A stretch of DNA of 64,000 nucleotides from JACRLW01 sp050181465 (GTDB taxonomy: Bacteria > Planctomycetota > UBA1135 > UBA2386), in NCBI GenBank assembly GCA_050181465.1, contig JBFXDD010000015.1, forward strand, positions 1 to 64,000, in the 5' to 3' direction. Within the stretch, counting starts at the first letter, position 1, and each line of letters begins with the position of its first letter. Positions 55,371-64,000 of the stretch are shown in pieces. The notes below the pieces were generated by a model, which was not told the DNA's origin, made no database searches, and saw nothing but the letters and a program-made list of their open reading frames with translations. The position numbers and the translations under genes are program-made.

Positions 55371-57491
55371 TCACCCGATCTCGAGGATGCGCTTGTAGAA
55401 CGGCGGGACCGCGGCGGGATCATCGGTCATCAGCACGTTCTTGTCGATCCACTCGGGCGCGCGCTTGTCCTGCACCATGATCTTGAACTGCTGCCGCAAC
55501 GGCTCCCAATAGGGGTGGTCGCCGTGTCGACCGAAGAACACCACCGGGGAGGTCTCGATCACGCCGAGCTTGATGTCGGTCATCGTGAGACCGACCTCCT
55601 CGAGAGTGCCGAGTCCGCCGGTGCAGAAGATCTGGAAGCTCGCGATCTCGAACCAGCGCTGGCGGTTGTGCCGGCTGATGTCCTGGAAGCACTGGTAGAA
55701 GTCGGCGTCCTTGTTCGTGCCCTGGTCGACGGTCTCGATGTAGTTCGCACCGACCAACAGCCCCAGGCCGTGCGCGATCTCACTGGCTTGCTGCATCGCG
55801 CCGGGACCACCGCCCGTCAGGATCGCGAGGTTCTCGCCGAACATCGACTTCAATCCGGCGAGCAGCTCCTTCAGGTGGGTCGCGTCACGATCGCTCAGCG
55901 GCCGAGTCGAGCCGTAGATCGCGATGATGAGCGCCTTCTGGAATCGCGCCTCGTCCTGCGGTTCCACGAAGTAGCCGCGCAGGCCGCGGAAGGTGTGCAC
56001 GGCGAGGTGTCCCCAGGCGTCGTTGCACCAGAACACCTCGATGCCGAGCGAGTGGTAGTCGGCGAGCCGAGCGTGGTCCTTGGCGGACAGGAACGGGCCG
56101 TGCTCGTAGCTTGCCTGGCGAAACACCAGGCGACCGATCCGTCGCTCCATCGCGGCCTTGCAGATCTCGACGTGCTCGATCAGGTTGGGGAAGTAGCTGA
56201 GGAACACCGTGCCGCGAGTGCCGGCGGGAACCTGCGAGAGGATCTCCGTGCCGAATCGCGGAAGGGGATCGCGCGAGTAGTCGCGACCCGCGCGGAGCTT
56301 CTCGATCGTCGCCCCGTTCCCCGGCGGCGAATGCCAGATCCACCGGGGTGACTCTCCACGAGCGATGGCTTCGAAGTCGTCCACCACCGCGACCATGCGA
56401 TCGAAGTAGTTCTCGCGGGCCTTGGGCGCCAACTTGTCGAACAACGACTGCACGGCCGAGAAGCGCGCCTTGGCCTTCGCCGCACCCACCATCGACTCCG
56501 GCAGCTTCACCGGCACCGTGCGCACCTGGGGCTCGCTCGGCACGGCTTCGTAGATCCGCGCGCTGACCGATGGGTTGACGATGATCTGATCCGAGCAGTT
56601 ACGGAACTCGAGGAACACCCGCGTGCCGCGAGTCCGGATCGGATCCAGCACGATCGCCTGGAGGTGCTTGCCGAGCTGGTCCGACTCGCGATCGAGCACG
56701 ACGTAGTGCCGGTGCAGGAACATCGAGCAGGATGTGATCACGCCCTGCCCAGGCTCCATGACCACGTTCTCCACGTCCCGCGCGAGTTGGAGCCGATTGA
56801 GCACGCTCCGCCCATCGGCCGACGCGAGGATGGTCAGGAGGTCATCGCGCGTCAGCTTGCGCGCGAGCTCGTAGACGCGCCGATGCGGGGTGATCGTGAA
56901 ACGCCCTTGCTCGTCGATCGAGTAGGCGTGGGGCAACTGGAGCGCCCCGGCACGGATCGCGTCGAGGATGCCGCGCGAGTCGAGGGCCCGATCCTTCGGA
57001 CAGAACACGAGCCGACCGATGCGGAGCCCAGGCACCATGACGTCGTGCACGAACTCGCCGAGCCCGTAACTGGGAATGGCGACATCGACGCGCGCACTGA
57101 AGTGAGCGACATCGTGATCCAGACTGATCGGCGAGGTCGGCGTAACGTCGAATCCGACGCGAGCGATGCGGCTTCGTGAAGCGAGCACGAGTTCGCTCTC
57201 GCGCCCCACCACGTAGTTGCGGAAACGCTTGCTGAGCGGGATCCGGACCTCGACCTCGCAGCCGTCCTGATCGTTGCGGAGGACCTTGGAGATGACGCCG
57301 TCTTCGGTTTGCGGCGTGACGTGAACGAGTGCAGTCAAGGTTCGACCTGGAAGGGGAAGGGTCCCGGCGCCCGGATCGATTCCGGCATCCGGGCCGTACG
57401 GCGCCGCCTGGATCGGACCCCCACCACCCCGACGAACGGGCCGCTCGGACCATCCGCCCGGGCCGATCCGATCCTCGAAACCGCCACCCAT
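55371..57491 (-). CDS. Long LOG-family (lysine decarboxylase-like) protein
   Basis: LOG enzymes are nucleotide-phosphoribohydrolases that release bases from nucleoside monophosphates. The C-terminal 250 residues contain both family motifs, LTGGGPGAMQQASE and CTGGLGTLEEVG. About 400 residues precede them; their NYVVGRESELVLASRSR and KFSAV-like segments form no family I know, except that IIAIYGSTRPLSD leads straight into the LOG domain. The frame runs from ATG 57491; a TTG at 57338 (MTALVHVTPQ) would remove a Gly/Pro/Arg-rich stretch of 51 residues and is equally plausible. It lies directly downstream of tRNA-Gly. Much longer than ordinary 200-residue LOG proteins. Confidence 0.8.
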   Translation of the reverse strand: MGGGFEDRIGPGGWSERPVRRGGGGPIQAAPYGPDAGIDPGAGTLPLPGRTLTALVHVTPQTEDGVISKVLRNDQDGCEVEVRIPLSKRFRNYVVGRESELVLASRSRIARVGFDVTPTSPISLDHDVAHFSARVDVAIPSYGLGEFVHDVMVPGLRIGRLVFCPKDRALDSRGILDAIRAGALQLPHAYSIDEQGRFTITPHRRVYELARKLTRDDLLTILASADGRSVLNRLQLARDVENVVMEPGQGVITSCSMFLHRHYVVLDRESDQLGKHLQAIVLDPIRTRGTRVFLEFRNCSDQIIVNPSVSARIYEAVPSEPQVRTVPVKLPESMVGAAKAKARFSAVQSLFDKLAPKARENYFDRMVAVVDDFEAIARGESPRWIWHSPPGNGATIEKLRAGRDYSRDPLPRFGTEILSQVPAGTRGTVFLSYFPNLIEHVEICKAAMERRIGRLVFRQASYEHGPFLSAKDHARLADYHSLGIEVFWCNDAWGHLAVHTFRGLRGYFVEPQDEARFQKALIIAIYGSTRPLSDRDATHLKELLAGLKSMFGENLAILTGGGPGAMQQASEIAHGLGLLVGANYIETVDQGTNKDADFYQCFQDISRHNRQRWFEIASFQIFCTGGLGTLEEVGLTMTDIKLGVIETSPVVFFGRHGDHPYWEPLRQQFKIMVQDKRAPEWIDKNVLMTDDPAAVPPFYKRILEIG

Positions 57492-57549
57492 CGCCTGGAA
57501 AGTGAAACGCGACCTGCGCGGCCGATCTGGCCGGCGCAGGTCGCGTCGA

Positions 57550-57624
57550 TGGAGCGGGTGATGAGGCTCGAACTCACGACCCTCACGTTGGCAACGTGAT
57601 GCTCTACCACTGAGCTACACCCGC
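57550..57624 (-). tRNA. tRNA-Gly (GCC)
   Basis: The minus strand folds as a complete tRNA: acceptor GCGGGTG/CACCCGC, D-arm GCTC...GAGC, anticodon arm TCACG-TTGCCAA-CGTGA with anticodon GCC, T-arm GTGAG-TTCGAGC-CTCAT. The discriminator is T and the CCA end is encoded (57550-57552). Confidence 0.97.
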
Positions 57625-57747
57625 GGGTTCGAGGGGCCAGACCTATAGAGAGTTCGACCACGCGACGCAAGCGACTTTTCGGCATCGACGGGCCTTTCCC
57701 TTGATGCCCCTTCCCGCCTTCGCATCGGCCGGTCATCTTTCTCACGG

Positions 57748-59571
57748 ATGTCCGAGCCCCGCCTCCAAAACCTCGCAGCTCTCGTCGACCGTGCAGCCAC
57801 ACGATTCGGCGATGCCGTGTTCCTGCCGCGCCGCGACGCCAAGGGTGGCGAGCCGACCACGTTCCGGCAGCTCGCCGACGCGGTGAGGGAAGTTGCGGCC
57901 GGACTCCTCGCCCTCGACGTCCGTCGCGGCGACCGGGTCGGCTTGATCAGCGAGAATCGCCGCGAGTGGTTGATCGCGGATCTCGCCTGCGCCCGCATCG
58001 GTGCTCCCGACGTCCCACGCGGCACCGACACCGCACCCGCCGAACTCGCGTTCCTGCTCGGGCATGCGAACTGCCAGTTCGTCTTCGTGGAGACCATGAA
58101 GGCAGCTCGGGAACTCTCGCAGCTCCGTGCGCAGCTCCCGAACCTCGGGACCTTCTGCGTGCTCGCCGAACGCAGCGAGGACCCGGATATCCTCGATTTC
58201 GACAGACTGCGTGAGCGCGGCCGGGCCTTCCTCGCCGCGCATCCCGGTGAACTCGATCGTGTCGCCGCGCAGGTCGGCCGCGAAGACTTGCTCACCGTCA
58301 TCTACACGAGCGGCACGACGGCGAATCCCAAAGGAGTCACCCTCACCCACGGCAATCTTCTGAGCAACATCGAGATGGTCGAAGAGGTCCTCCACTTCGA
58401 TCGCGAAGACACCGCGCTGTCGATCCTGCCCTCGTGGCACAGCTACGAACGCATCATGGACTACGTGCTGCTATACGCCGGCAGCCAGCTCGTCTACTCC
58501 GATCGCCGTCGGCTTCGCGAAGACCTGCGCGCGGTGCAACCGACGATCTTCGTCGCGGTCCCGCGCGTCTGGGAGATGCTGTACGACGGGATCATCGCGC
58601 AGTGCCGCAAGCAGGTCGGGATCGCGCGCAAGATCGTCGATCGAGTGCTCGCCAACTGTCGCGCGATCGGCGCGGGACGCGCCGGGATCGTCACACGCCT
58701 GAGCCAGAAGGTCCTCGGCCGCAGCGTGCTGCCCAAGCTGCGGCAAGCGACCGGCGGGCGGCTCCGAATCGCGGTCTCCGGCGGCGGTTCCCTGCCCGCG
58801 CACGTCGACGAATCTCTGCTCGGGATGGGCATCCCGCTGCTCAACGGTTACGGCTTGACCGAGACGAGCCCCGTCGTCGCGCTACGGCGACTCGAGCACA
58901 ACCGCGCCTACACCATCGGCCCACCGCTGCCGCGCACACAGTGCGAGATCCGCGACGAGAGCGGCCACGTGCTGCCGCCGGATCGCGTCGGAATCATTTG
59001 GATCCGCGGTCCGCAGGTGATGCAGGGCTATTGGAACAACGTCGAACAGACCGCGAACGTGTTGATCGACGGTTGGTTCAACAGCGGCGATCTCGGCTGC
59101 ATCGATTCGCGCGGCGAGTTGCGGATCACCGGTCGCGCGAAGGACACCATCGTGCTCGCCGGTGGTGAGAACGTCGAACCGGATCGCCTCGAGACCCAGC
59201 TCAAGACCTCGCCCTTCATCGATCAGGTGGTCGTGTTGGGACAGGACCAGAAGCACCTTGGCGCGCTGTTGGTGATCAACGCCGAGAACCTCAGCCAGGA
59301 GATCGCCGAGGCAGACTGGGAGAACGACGAAGGCGTGCTGCGAAGTGACGCCGTGCAGCGGCTGTTGCGGCGGGAGATCGATCGTCTCGTCTCGCGGGCC
59401 CAGGGATTCCGCCCGAGCGAGCGCATCGCCAGCTTCCGCGCACTGCTCGAACCGATGACCGCCGAGAACGGCCTCATGACGCAGACCATGAAGATCCGTC
59501 GCCACATCGTGAACGAACGCTACGCACCGCTCATCGCCGAGTTGTTCGCAGCGAGCACCGACGAGAACTGA
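57748..59571 (+). CDS. Long-chain acyl-CoA synthetase (AMP-forming)
   Basis: The 607-residue ligase activates fatty acids through acyl-AMP. It shows the P-loop VIYTSGTTANPKGVTLTHGN, LPSWHSYERIMDY, the A5 motif NGYGLTETSPVV and GWFNSGDLGCID, with GRAKDTIVLAGGENVEP as the hinge and A8. The C-terminal LMTQTMKIRRHIV carries the catalytic lysine region. This layout is of the large FadD/FAA type. It stands alone downstream of the tRNA region and is followed by a strong hairpin. Chain-length preference is unknown. Confidence 0.93.
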   Translation: MSEPRLQNLAALVDRAATRFGDAVFLPRRDAKGGEPTTFRQLADAVREVAAGLLALDVRRGDRVGLISENRREWLIADLACARIGAPDVPRGTDTAPAELAFLLGHANCQFVFVETMKAARELSQLRAQLPNLGTFCVLAERSEDPDILDFDRLRERGRAFLAAHPGELDRVAAQVGREDLLTVIYTSGTTANPKGVTLTHGNLLSNIEMVEEVLHFDREDTALSILPSWHSYERIMDYVLLYAGSQLVYSDRRRLREDLRAVQPTIFVAVPRVWEMLYDGIIAQCRKQVGIARKIVDRVLANCRAIGAGRAGIVTRLSQKVLGRSVLPKLRQATGGRLRIAVSGGGSLPAHVDESLLGMGIPLLNGYGLTETSPVVALRRLEHNRAYTIGPPLPRTQCEIRDESGHVLPPDRVGIIWIRGPQVMQGYWNNVEQTANVLIDGWFNSGDLGCIDSRGELRITGRAKDTIVLAGGENVEPDRLETQLKTSPFIDQVVVLGQDQKHLGALLVINAENLSQEIAEADWENDEGVLRSDAVQRLLRREIDRLVSRAQGFRPSERIASFRALLEPMTAENGLMTQTMKIRRHIVNERYAPLIAELFAASTDEN

Positions 59572-59589
59572 TCAGGATCGAAGCGCGAC

Positions 59590-59635
59590 CTGGCCCGCAT
59601 TACTCGTGAACGTCGTCGCGAGTAGTCCGGGCCAG
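59590..59635. terminator. Long hairpin between acyl-CoA ligase and thiD
   Basis: CTGGCCCGCATTACTCG pairs with CGAGTAGTCCGGGCCAG in a 17-position stem (one mismatch, one G-T) around a 12-base loop. It lies between convergent genes and is likely to terminate both transcripts. Its arms share TGGCCCG and ACTCGTGAACG with the ends of dispersed repeat copy A, so it may be a minimal member of that family. Confidence 0.65.
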
Positions 59636-59650
59636 TCTTCGCCGATCGAG

Positions 59651-60430
59651 TCATCGCGTTGCCGACACCGCGATCGGATCCCAACGACCATCGAAGGAAT
59701 CCGGGGTGTCCGCGATCCAACGCGTGACGTGCCCGATCGCGTCACCGGTCGCAGCGCGAAGATCGCGGCCGCCGGCGAGGCCGACCGTCAGCGCGGTCGC
59801 GAGCGCGCAACCGGTTCCGTGCACCGGGCCACGTCGCAGTCGTGAGTGTGGGAACCCGATCGCACCCTCGCGCTCGATCAATCGATCGACGGCGATCGAA
59901 CCGTCACCGTGGCCGTCCTTGTGTAGGACGGCCCGGGCACCGAGCGCGCACAGCGTCCGTGGATCGCCGTCGCTCGCCAGCCGCGCGAGTTCGGCGTGAT
60001 TCGGCGTGATCACGACGCCGAGCGGGAGCAACCGCCCGACGATCCTCTGCGCTACCGCGTCGGCGGCCGATGGGCCGCCACCTGCGGTCGCGGAGAGCAC
60101 CGGATCGACCACGAACCACGGACGCGGTGCGGGTCGTGCGGCGAACCAGTCCGCGATCACATCGATCGTGGATGGGCTCGCGCACATGCCCAACTTGATC
60201 GCGGAGACGGCACCACTCGCGTCGAGCATCCGCAGGAGCCATGAATCGTCGGTCGCGCGCGCGAGTCGGAAGCCGTCGCGATCCTGATCGGTGAAGCAAG
60301 TCGGGATCGCCGCTGCGGTCGCGCCCAGCACGCTCGCTACGCGGACGTCGAGAGCGAGCCCGGCGCCGCCGGTTGGATCGATTCCACTGAGCAGCAGCAC
60401 CCGTGGGTGGCGCGAGTTAGCGTTCGACAT
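59651..60430 (-). CDS. thiD: Hydroxymethylpyrimidine (phosphate) kinase ThiD
   Basis: ThiD phosphorylates HMP and HMP-P in thiamine synthesis. The 259-residue ribokinase-fold protein shows SGIDPTGGAGLALD at the N-terminus, IKLGMCASPSTIDVI, VVDPVLSATAGGG, TPNHAELARLASD and the catalytic VHGTGCALATAL. These cover both substrate and anion-hole motifs, and length is typical. No other thi gene is adjacent. It converges on the acyl-CoA ligase and diverges from the secreted protein at 60617. Confidence 0.93.
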   Translation of the reverse strand: MSNANSRHPRVLLLSGIDPTGGAGLALDVRVASVLGATAAAIPTCFTDQDRDGFRLARATDDSWLLRMLDASGAVSAIKLGMCASPSTIDVIADWFAARPAPRPWFVVDPVLSATAGGGPSAADAVAQRIVGRLLPLGVVITPNHAELARLASDGDPRTLCALGARAVLHKDGHGDGSIAVDRLIEREGAIGFPHSRLRRGPVHGTGCALATALTVGLAGGRDLRAATGDAIGHVTRWIADTPDSFDGRWDPIAVSATR

Positions 60431-60616
60431 CGAAAGAAGACGCTACGGCGATCACGGTGGCACCGCACTCTCCCGGTCGTTTTCGCAGCACCGAACCGCT
60501 GCTCGGCACCACGAGACGGCGATCACGGCGAGTGTCGCTAGAATCGCGCGCGCTGCGTTCCCGCAGCAAAGCGTCGTTCGACGGCGCGACTTCTCCCACC
60601 GGACCTGACTCCACAC

Positions 60617-61675
60617 ATGCTCAAGCCACTCAGCATCTCTTGCGCCCTCGCGCTCGCCGCGGCTACCGCAGCCCAAGCCCCCCAGCTCGCCATCTCCATC
60701 GGTCTCCGCGAGACCGGCGCCGGCGGCGGCGCCTTCAGCAACATCGGCGACAACGGCGGTTCCACCGGCGGAATCGAGTGGATCAATCGTGACGGCCAGA
60801 CGCTCACCCTCGACGGCACCTGGCAACAGTTCACCTTCGACCTCACGCTCGATCCCGTCACCGCGTTCGCCGGCACCACTGCGAACAACATCCTCGAAGG
60901 CGGCTTCGGCACGCTCGAGCACATCCGGTTCCTGAACATCAGCGGCTACACCGGCCCGATCAGCGTCTGGGTCGACGACATCACCAACACGATCACGCCG
61001 TCAGGTGGATCGCCGACGCCGACCGTGTTCGGCAGCTTCAACAGCTTCGGCGACAATCAGGAAGTGATGTTCCAGGAGCCGAGCTTCTCCGGCTCGACCT
61101 CCGGCAACGTCGCCGCAGGCTCGACGGCCGGCATCGACAACTACGTCGCCGCCCGCTCGAACTCCTGCCGCGCCAACTGGTCCTTCGTCGACAACACCAC
61201 GACGCGGTGGATGCGCTGGACGACCTTCGCCACGCTGACGCAGGGCAACCCGCTGGTCCGCTTCGATCAGTCCGCCACGATCAGCTTCTGGTTGCGCGGC
61301 GGCGTCGGGCAGCCGAACCTCGGCAGCAACGGCCCGGGCACCGCAATCGCGGAGATGGTGGGCGACGGCCTCAACCTCGGCCAGACCAGCACCTACTTCA
61401 CCGCCGGCGCGCTCGGCAACACCCCGGGCGTGTTGGTCGTCTCCCTCGACGGCTTCCCGGACCTGCCGATCTTCGGCGGCAACCTGGTCTCCTTCAACGG
61501 CGGCTTCCTCTTCGGCGTCGGCATCAGCGCCGACCCGAACGGCGCATTCTCGCTGCCCTTCGCCGGCAACTCGGCGCTGACCGACCTGGTCCTCCAGTCC
61601 GCGTTCATCGATCCGAGTCAGCCGGCCTTCTTCGTGTTCACCAACGCGGTGCGCGCGCAGTTCGGCCGGCCTTGA
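60617..61675 (+). CDS. Secreted beta-rich protein
   Basis: This 352-residue protein has a signal peptide (LSISCALALAAATAAQA). The mature part is glycine-, asparagine- and threonine-rich. It begins with a galactose-binding-like segment (WQQFTFDLTLDPVTAF, YTGPISVWVDDITN), continues with LVRFDQSATISFWL, and ends in a C-terminal domain with LVLQSAFIDPSQPAF. That ending resembles those of the FG-GAP, lamin-tail and YVTN proteins in this window. No catalytic residues are evident; a surface or carbohydrate-binding role is possible. A perfect hairpin follows its stop. Confidence 0.75.
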   Translation: MLKPLSISCALALAAATAAQAPQLAISIGLRETGAGGGAFSNIGDNGGSTGGIEWINRDGQTLTLDGTWQQFTFDLTLDPVTAFAGTTANNILEGGFGTLEHIRFLNISGYTGPISVWVDDITNTITPSGGSPTPTVFGSFNSFGDNQEVMFQEPSFSGSTSGNVAAGSTAGIDNYVAARSNSCRANWSFVDNTTTRWMRWTTFATLTQGNPLVRFDQSATISFWLRGGVGQPNLGSNGPGTAIAEMVGDGLNLGQTSTYFTAGALGNTPGVLVVSLDGFPDLPIFGGNLVSFNGGFLFGVGISADPNGAFSLPFAGNSALTDLVLQSAFIDPSQPAFFVFTNAVRAQFGRP

Positions 61676-61677
61676 TC

Positions 61678-61702
61678 GCGTTGCGCGCTCGGCGCGCAAC
61701 GC
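61678..61702. terminator. Perfect 11-bp hairpin between convergent genes
   Basis: GCGTTGCGCGC-TCG-GCGCGCAACGC is a perfect inverted repeat with a 3-base loop, filling the whole gap between two convergent stop codons. It probably ends transcription from both sides, although no T-run is present. Confidence 0.7.
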
Positions 61703-64000
61703 TCACCGCACCGTCACGGTGCGACGCGCGATCGACTCGCTCCCCTCGAAGACCTCGAGGGTGAGCTCGGCGCGGGGAGTCGTTCGAGGGACTGCGAACA
61801 CCGCACTCCGCCGACTCGCTTGGTTGCGGGGCGGCAACTCGCGCCCCCCGAGCTCGCAGCGCAGATCGAACGATTCGAGTTCGAAGCCGCTGAGCACCAG
61901 AAACCCTCCCGCCGCGAGTTCGGTCGGCAACGGTGCGAGACTCGATCGATCGAGCACGCGCGAGATCAGCATCGCAACGTCACTCGCCGTGATCGCGCCG
62001 TCGCGATCGGGATCGAGGGTCGGATCCACCCCGGTGGCACCCTGTTGACGGACGAGCCGACGAACGTCACGGACATCGATCAGGCCATCGCCGTCCACGT
62101 CGGCGCGGAACTCGCGTTCGCGACCGCAGACGAACGGCGAACCCTGCGCGTCGCCGCTGAGCACGCCGACCCGGCGGCCGTCGTCGACCCGCCGCGCGGT
62201 GATGGCGAAGTCACCTTCCAGAGTGACGCCGAACTCGACGCCGTCGGTGCAAGTCGCGCTCGACTCGAGCAGAACGATCAGCGCCAACGTCTCAGCAGGT
62301 TGGATTCGAAGGTTGGTCGCGAGCGTGACTCGCCCCGCCAGACCGGAGACAGCGGTTCTTGGGCTGATCTCGCGATCACCCGCGCCGACCCGACCGTCAT
62401 CGTCGACATCGTGCCAGAGCGAGACGCCCAGCAAGTCGGTCGCTGCATCACCGGTGCCCGCGATGATCAACTCGACGGCAAGCACGTCGACCGCAGTCCC
62501 GGCGCGGTTGCGCGGGAAGAATCGAAACGCAACGGGTCGATCGCCTGGCGCGAACGTCGACGGCGTCAGCGTGGATGCCGGATACGCGATCGCGAGGAAC
62601 TCCTCGTTCACCCGCTGTGCGTCGATACGGACGAACATCGCATCGCTGCCGCCCGCGTTCGCGGACTGCAGCGCATTCCCACTCACCGGCAGATCGCTGG
62701 ACGCCGTCGAACCGATGGCGAGGAACTCCTCGCCGACGCCGATGGCGACGAGACCGCGCAGCGAGTCGCGTTCGGCTCCTCCCGCGTAGCTGACCGCAAA
62801 GGGCATCCCGAGCGTGGCGTCGAGATGCGCGACGAAGCCATCCTGAATTCCGCCGCCGAAGTTCGGTTGTGCCGCTTGTCCGCCGACCGGAAAGCCCTGG
62901 CCGCCGGTGAACCCGACGACCACCACGCCGCCGTCGCTCGTGAAGCTCACGCCCTCTGCCGCATCGTCGAGCGCGCCGCCGAGCAAAGTGGCGGCATGGA
63001 GTTCGGTCACGTCGGCGGACATGCGCGCGACGAAGGCGTCGTCGCCACCGAGCGTCGTTCGCTGGTACGCACCGGGAGTGGTCGGGAAGCCGGCCGGATC
63101 ACCGCCGACTCGACCGACGCACACGAGTTCGCCGTCGGCGTCGAGCGCGAGATCGAGAATCTGCTCGTAGCCGTCCCCGCCGAGATAGGTGCACGCGATG
63201 ACCGCGTCGAGCTCCGGCGACAAGCGCGCGACGAAGCCGTCCCAGAACCCGCGCAGATCCCGTTGGAAAGCGCCCGTGGATACCGGCAGCCCACTCGATG
63301 CCGAGAGCCCGCCGATCCAGATCGAGCCGTCCGCCGCGAGTGCGAGCCCGCCGACGAACTCTTGTGCAAAGCCGCCGAGGTAGGTCGATGCCAGGAGGCG
63401 AGTGCCGTCGGAACTCAGGCGCGAGACGAAGGCGTCGGGCAGGAAGAGGTTGCCCGAGCCGAAGACCGTCTGGTACGAACCCGGCGTGGTCGGGAAGTCC
63501 GCGGCGGTGGTGTCGCCGGCCACGATCACGCTGCCGTCCCCATCGACTGCCAATCCCCGAACGAAGTCGTCCCCGAAACGCCCGAGGAAGGTCGACCAGC
63601 GCAGTTGCCGGCCATCGGGACTGAGCTTGGCCACGAAACCGTCGCCCACCTGCGTGAGCAAACCGCCGCCGGCCCACAATCGTTGGTAGGCGTTCGTGCT
63701 GACCGGAAAGTCGATCGAGCCCGTCCAGCCGCCGACGACCAGGTCGCCGTCTGGAGCCAAGGCGATCGCTTCGATCTCTTCGGCTTCGCGACCGCCGAGA
63801 TAGGTCGACCAACGCAGCGTCGAGCCGTCCGGCGACAGCCGCGACAGGAAGGCATCGCGTGCACCGGTCTGCCGGAACACACCGGGCGTTGTGGGAAAAT
63901 CGGGCGAGCCCGCCCAGCCGGCGATCACCAGATCGCCGTCCGGAAGCCGCAGCGTGGCCAAGGCCTCATCGTTGCCGCTGCCGCCGAGATAGGTCGCCCA
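61703..64000 (-). CDS. SBBP-repeat propeller protein with dockerin-like domain (5' truncated)
   Basis: The frame continues past the right edge (WATYLGGSGNDEA is encoded at its very end), so the N-terminus is missing. About seven SBBP repeats follow, each with the pattern DGFVAKLSPDGRQLRWSTFL...GxxxADFPTTPGSYQ, forming a beta-propeller. After a beta-sandwich stretch comes a type I dockerin-like EF-hand pair (DVDGDGLIDVRDVRRLV and DPDRDGAITASDVAMLISRV). The final 70 residues form an Ig-like strand region. Such proteins are exported and may bind cohesin-like or cell-surface partners; the partner is unknown. It converges on the preceding secreted gene. Confidence 0.85.
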   Translation of the reverse strand, partial: WATYLGGSGNDEALATLRLPDGDLVIAGWAGSPDFPTTPGVFRQTGARDAFLSRLSPDGSTLRWSTYLGGREAEEIEAIALAPDGDLVVGGWTGSIDFPVSTNAYQRLWAGGGLLTQVGDGFVAKLSPDGRQLRWSTFLGRFGDDFVRGLAVDGDGSVIVAGDTTAADFPTTPGSYQTVFGSGNLFLPDAFVSRLSSDGTRLLASTYLGGFAQEFVGGLALAADGSIWIGGLSASSGLPVSTGAFQRDLRGFWDGFVARLSPELDAVIACTYLGGDGYEQILDLALDADGELVCVGRVGGDPAGFPTTPGAYQRTTLGGDDAFVARMSADVTELHAATLLGGALDDAAEGVSFTSDGGVVVVGFTGGQGFPVGGQAAQPNFGGGIQDGFVAHLDATLGMPFAVSYAGGAERDSLRGLVAIGVGEEFLAIGSTASSDLPVSGNALQSANAGGSDAMFVRIDAQRVNEEFLAIAYPASTLTPSTFAPGDRPVAFRFFPRNRAGTAVDVLAVELIIAGTGDAATDLLGVSLWHDVDDDGRVGAGDREISPRTAVSGLAGRVTLATNLRIQPAETLALIVLLESSATCTDGVEFGVTLEGDFAITARRVDDGRRVGVLSGDAQGSPFVCGREREFRADVDGDGLIDVRDVRRLVRQQGATGVDPTLDPDRDGAITASDVAMLISRVLDRSSLAPLPTELAAGGFLVLSGFELESFDLRCELGGRELPPRNQASRRSAVFAVPRTTPRAELTLEVFEGSESIARRTVTVR

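Overview
The window is a GC-rich bacterial chromosome segment, most likely from a planctomycete (Planctomycetota). The main reasons are the large number of exported beta-rich proteins (FG-GAP, YVTN, SBBP and lamin-tail types, dockerin-like segment), the DUF3299, DUF423 and membrane families, and an mcsA-mcsB-clpC set without ctsR. This placement is inference; there is no rRNA to confirm it. Genes are dense, and many neighbours overlap by 4 bp (ATGA, GTGA or TTGA junctions). One tRNA (Gly, GCC) is present. I see no CRISPR array, IS element or phage gene.

Layout. 1-10.1 kb: a D-aminoacylase-type amidohydrolase, then a secreted right-handed beta-helix protein whose signal peptide lies in a shifted frame, then three tandem FG-GAP proteins that are mosaics of nearly identical and divergent blocks. 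This cassette is closed by a second, truncated copy of the amidohydrolase 3' end, so about 8 kb lies between 282-bp direct repeats. 10-13.1 kb: a surface protein with carboxypeptidase-regulatory-like modules and a small partner. 13.1-17.5 kb: mcsA-mcsB-clpC proteolysis genes. 17.6-18.9 kb: an exported thioredoxin-like/CxxCH/double-PDZ protein interrupted by an in-frame TGA placed exactly as the U of a CxxU redox motif, followed by a SECIS-like hairpin; it is a candidate selenoprotein. 19-31.6 kb: dprA, xylulokinase, DUF423, a large CAP-domain protein, two paired membrane proteins, a DinG-like FeS helicase, and an SPFH protein with a small ribbon-helix-helix partner behind a strong palindrome.

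31.6-47.3 kb: YVTN and lamin-tail secreted proteins, a MacB-like exporter operon (adaptor, two permeases, ATPase), a lipoprotein amidohydrolase, a DPP-IV-like peptidase, gpsA-plsY for phospholipid synthesis, and a hydantoinase A homologue. 47.3-64 kb: a degenerate HD-GYP sensor, a protoglobin and a MarR-type regulator sharing the same operator-like motif, an ATPase-permease-DUF3299 operon with a histidine-rich permease loop (metal-linked transport), EboE, a long LOG-family protein, tRNA-Gly, an acyl-CoA ligase, thiD, a secreted protein, and a 5'-truncated SBBP/dockerin protein running off the right edge.

The most notable items are the candidate selenoprotein, the direct-repeat-bounded FG-GAP cassette with its mosaic paralogues, an apparent frameshift hiding a signal peptide, a dispersed intergenic repeat family found at three sites, and two operator-like palindromes tied to local regulators.
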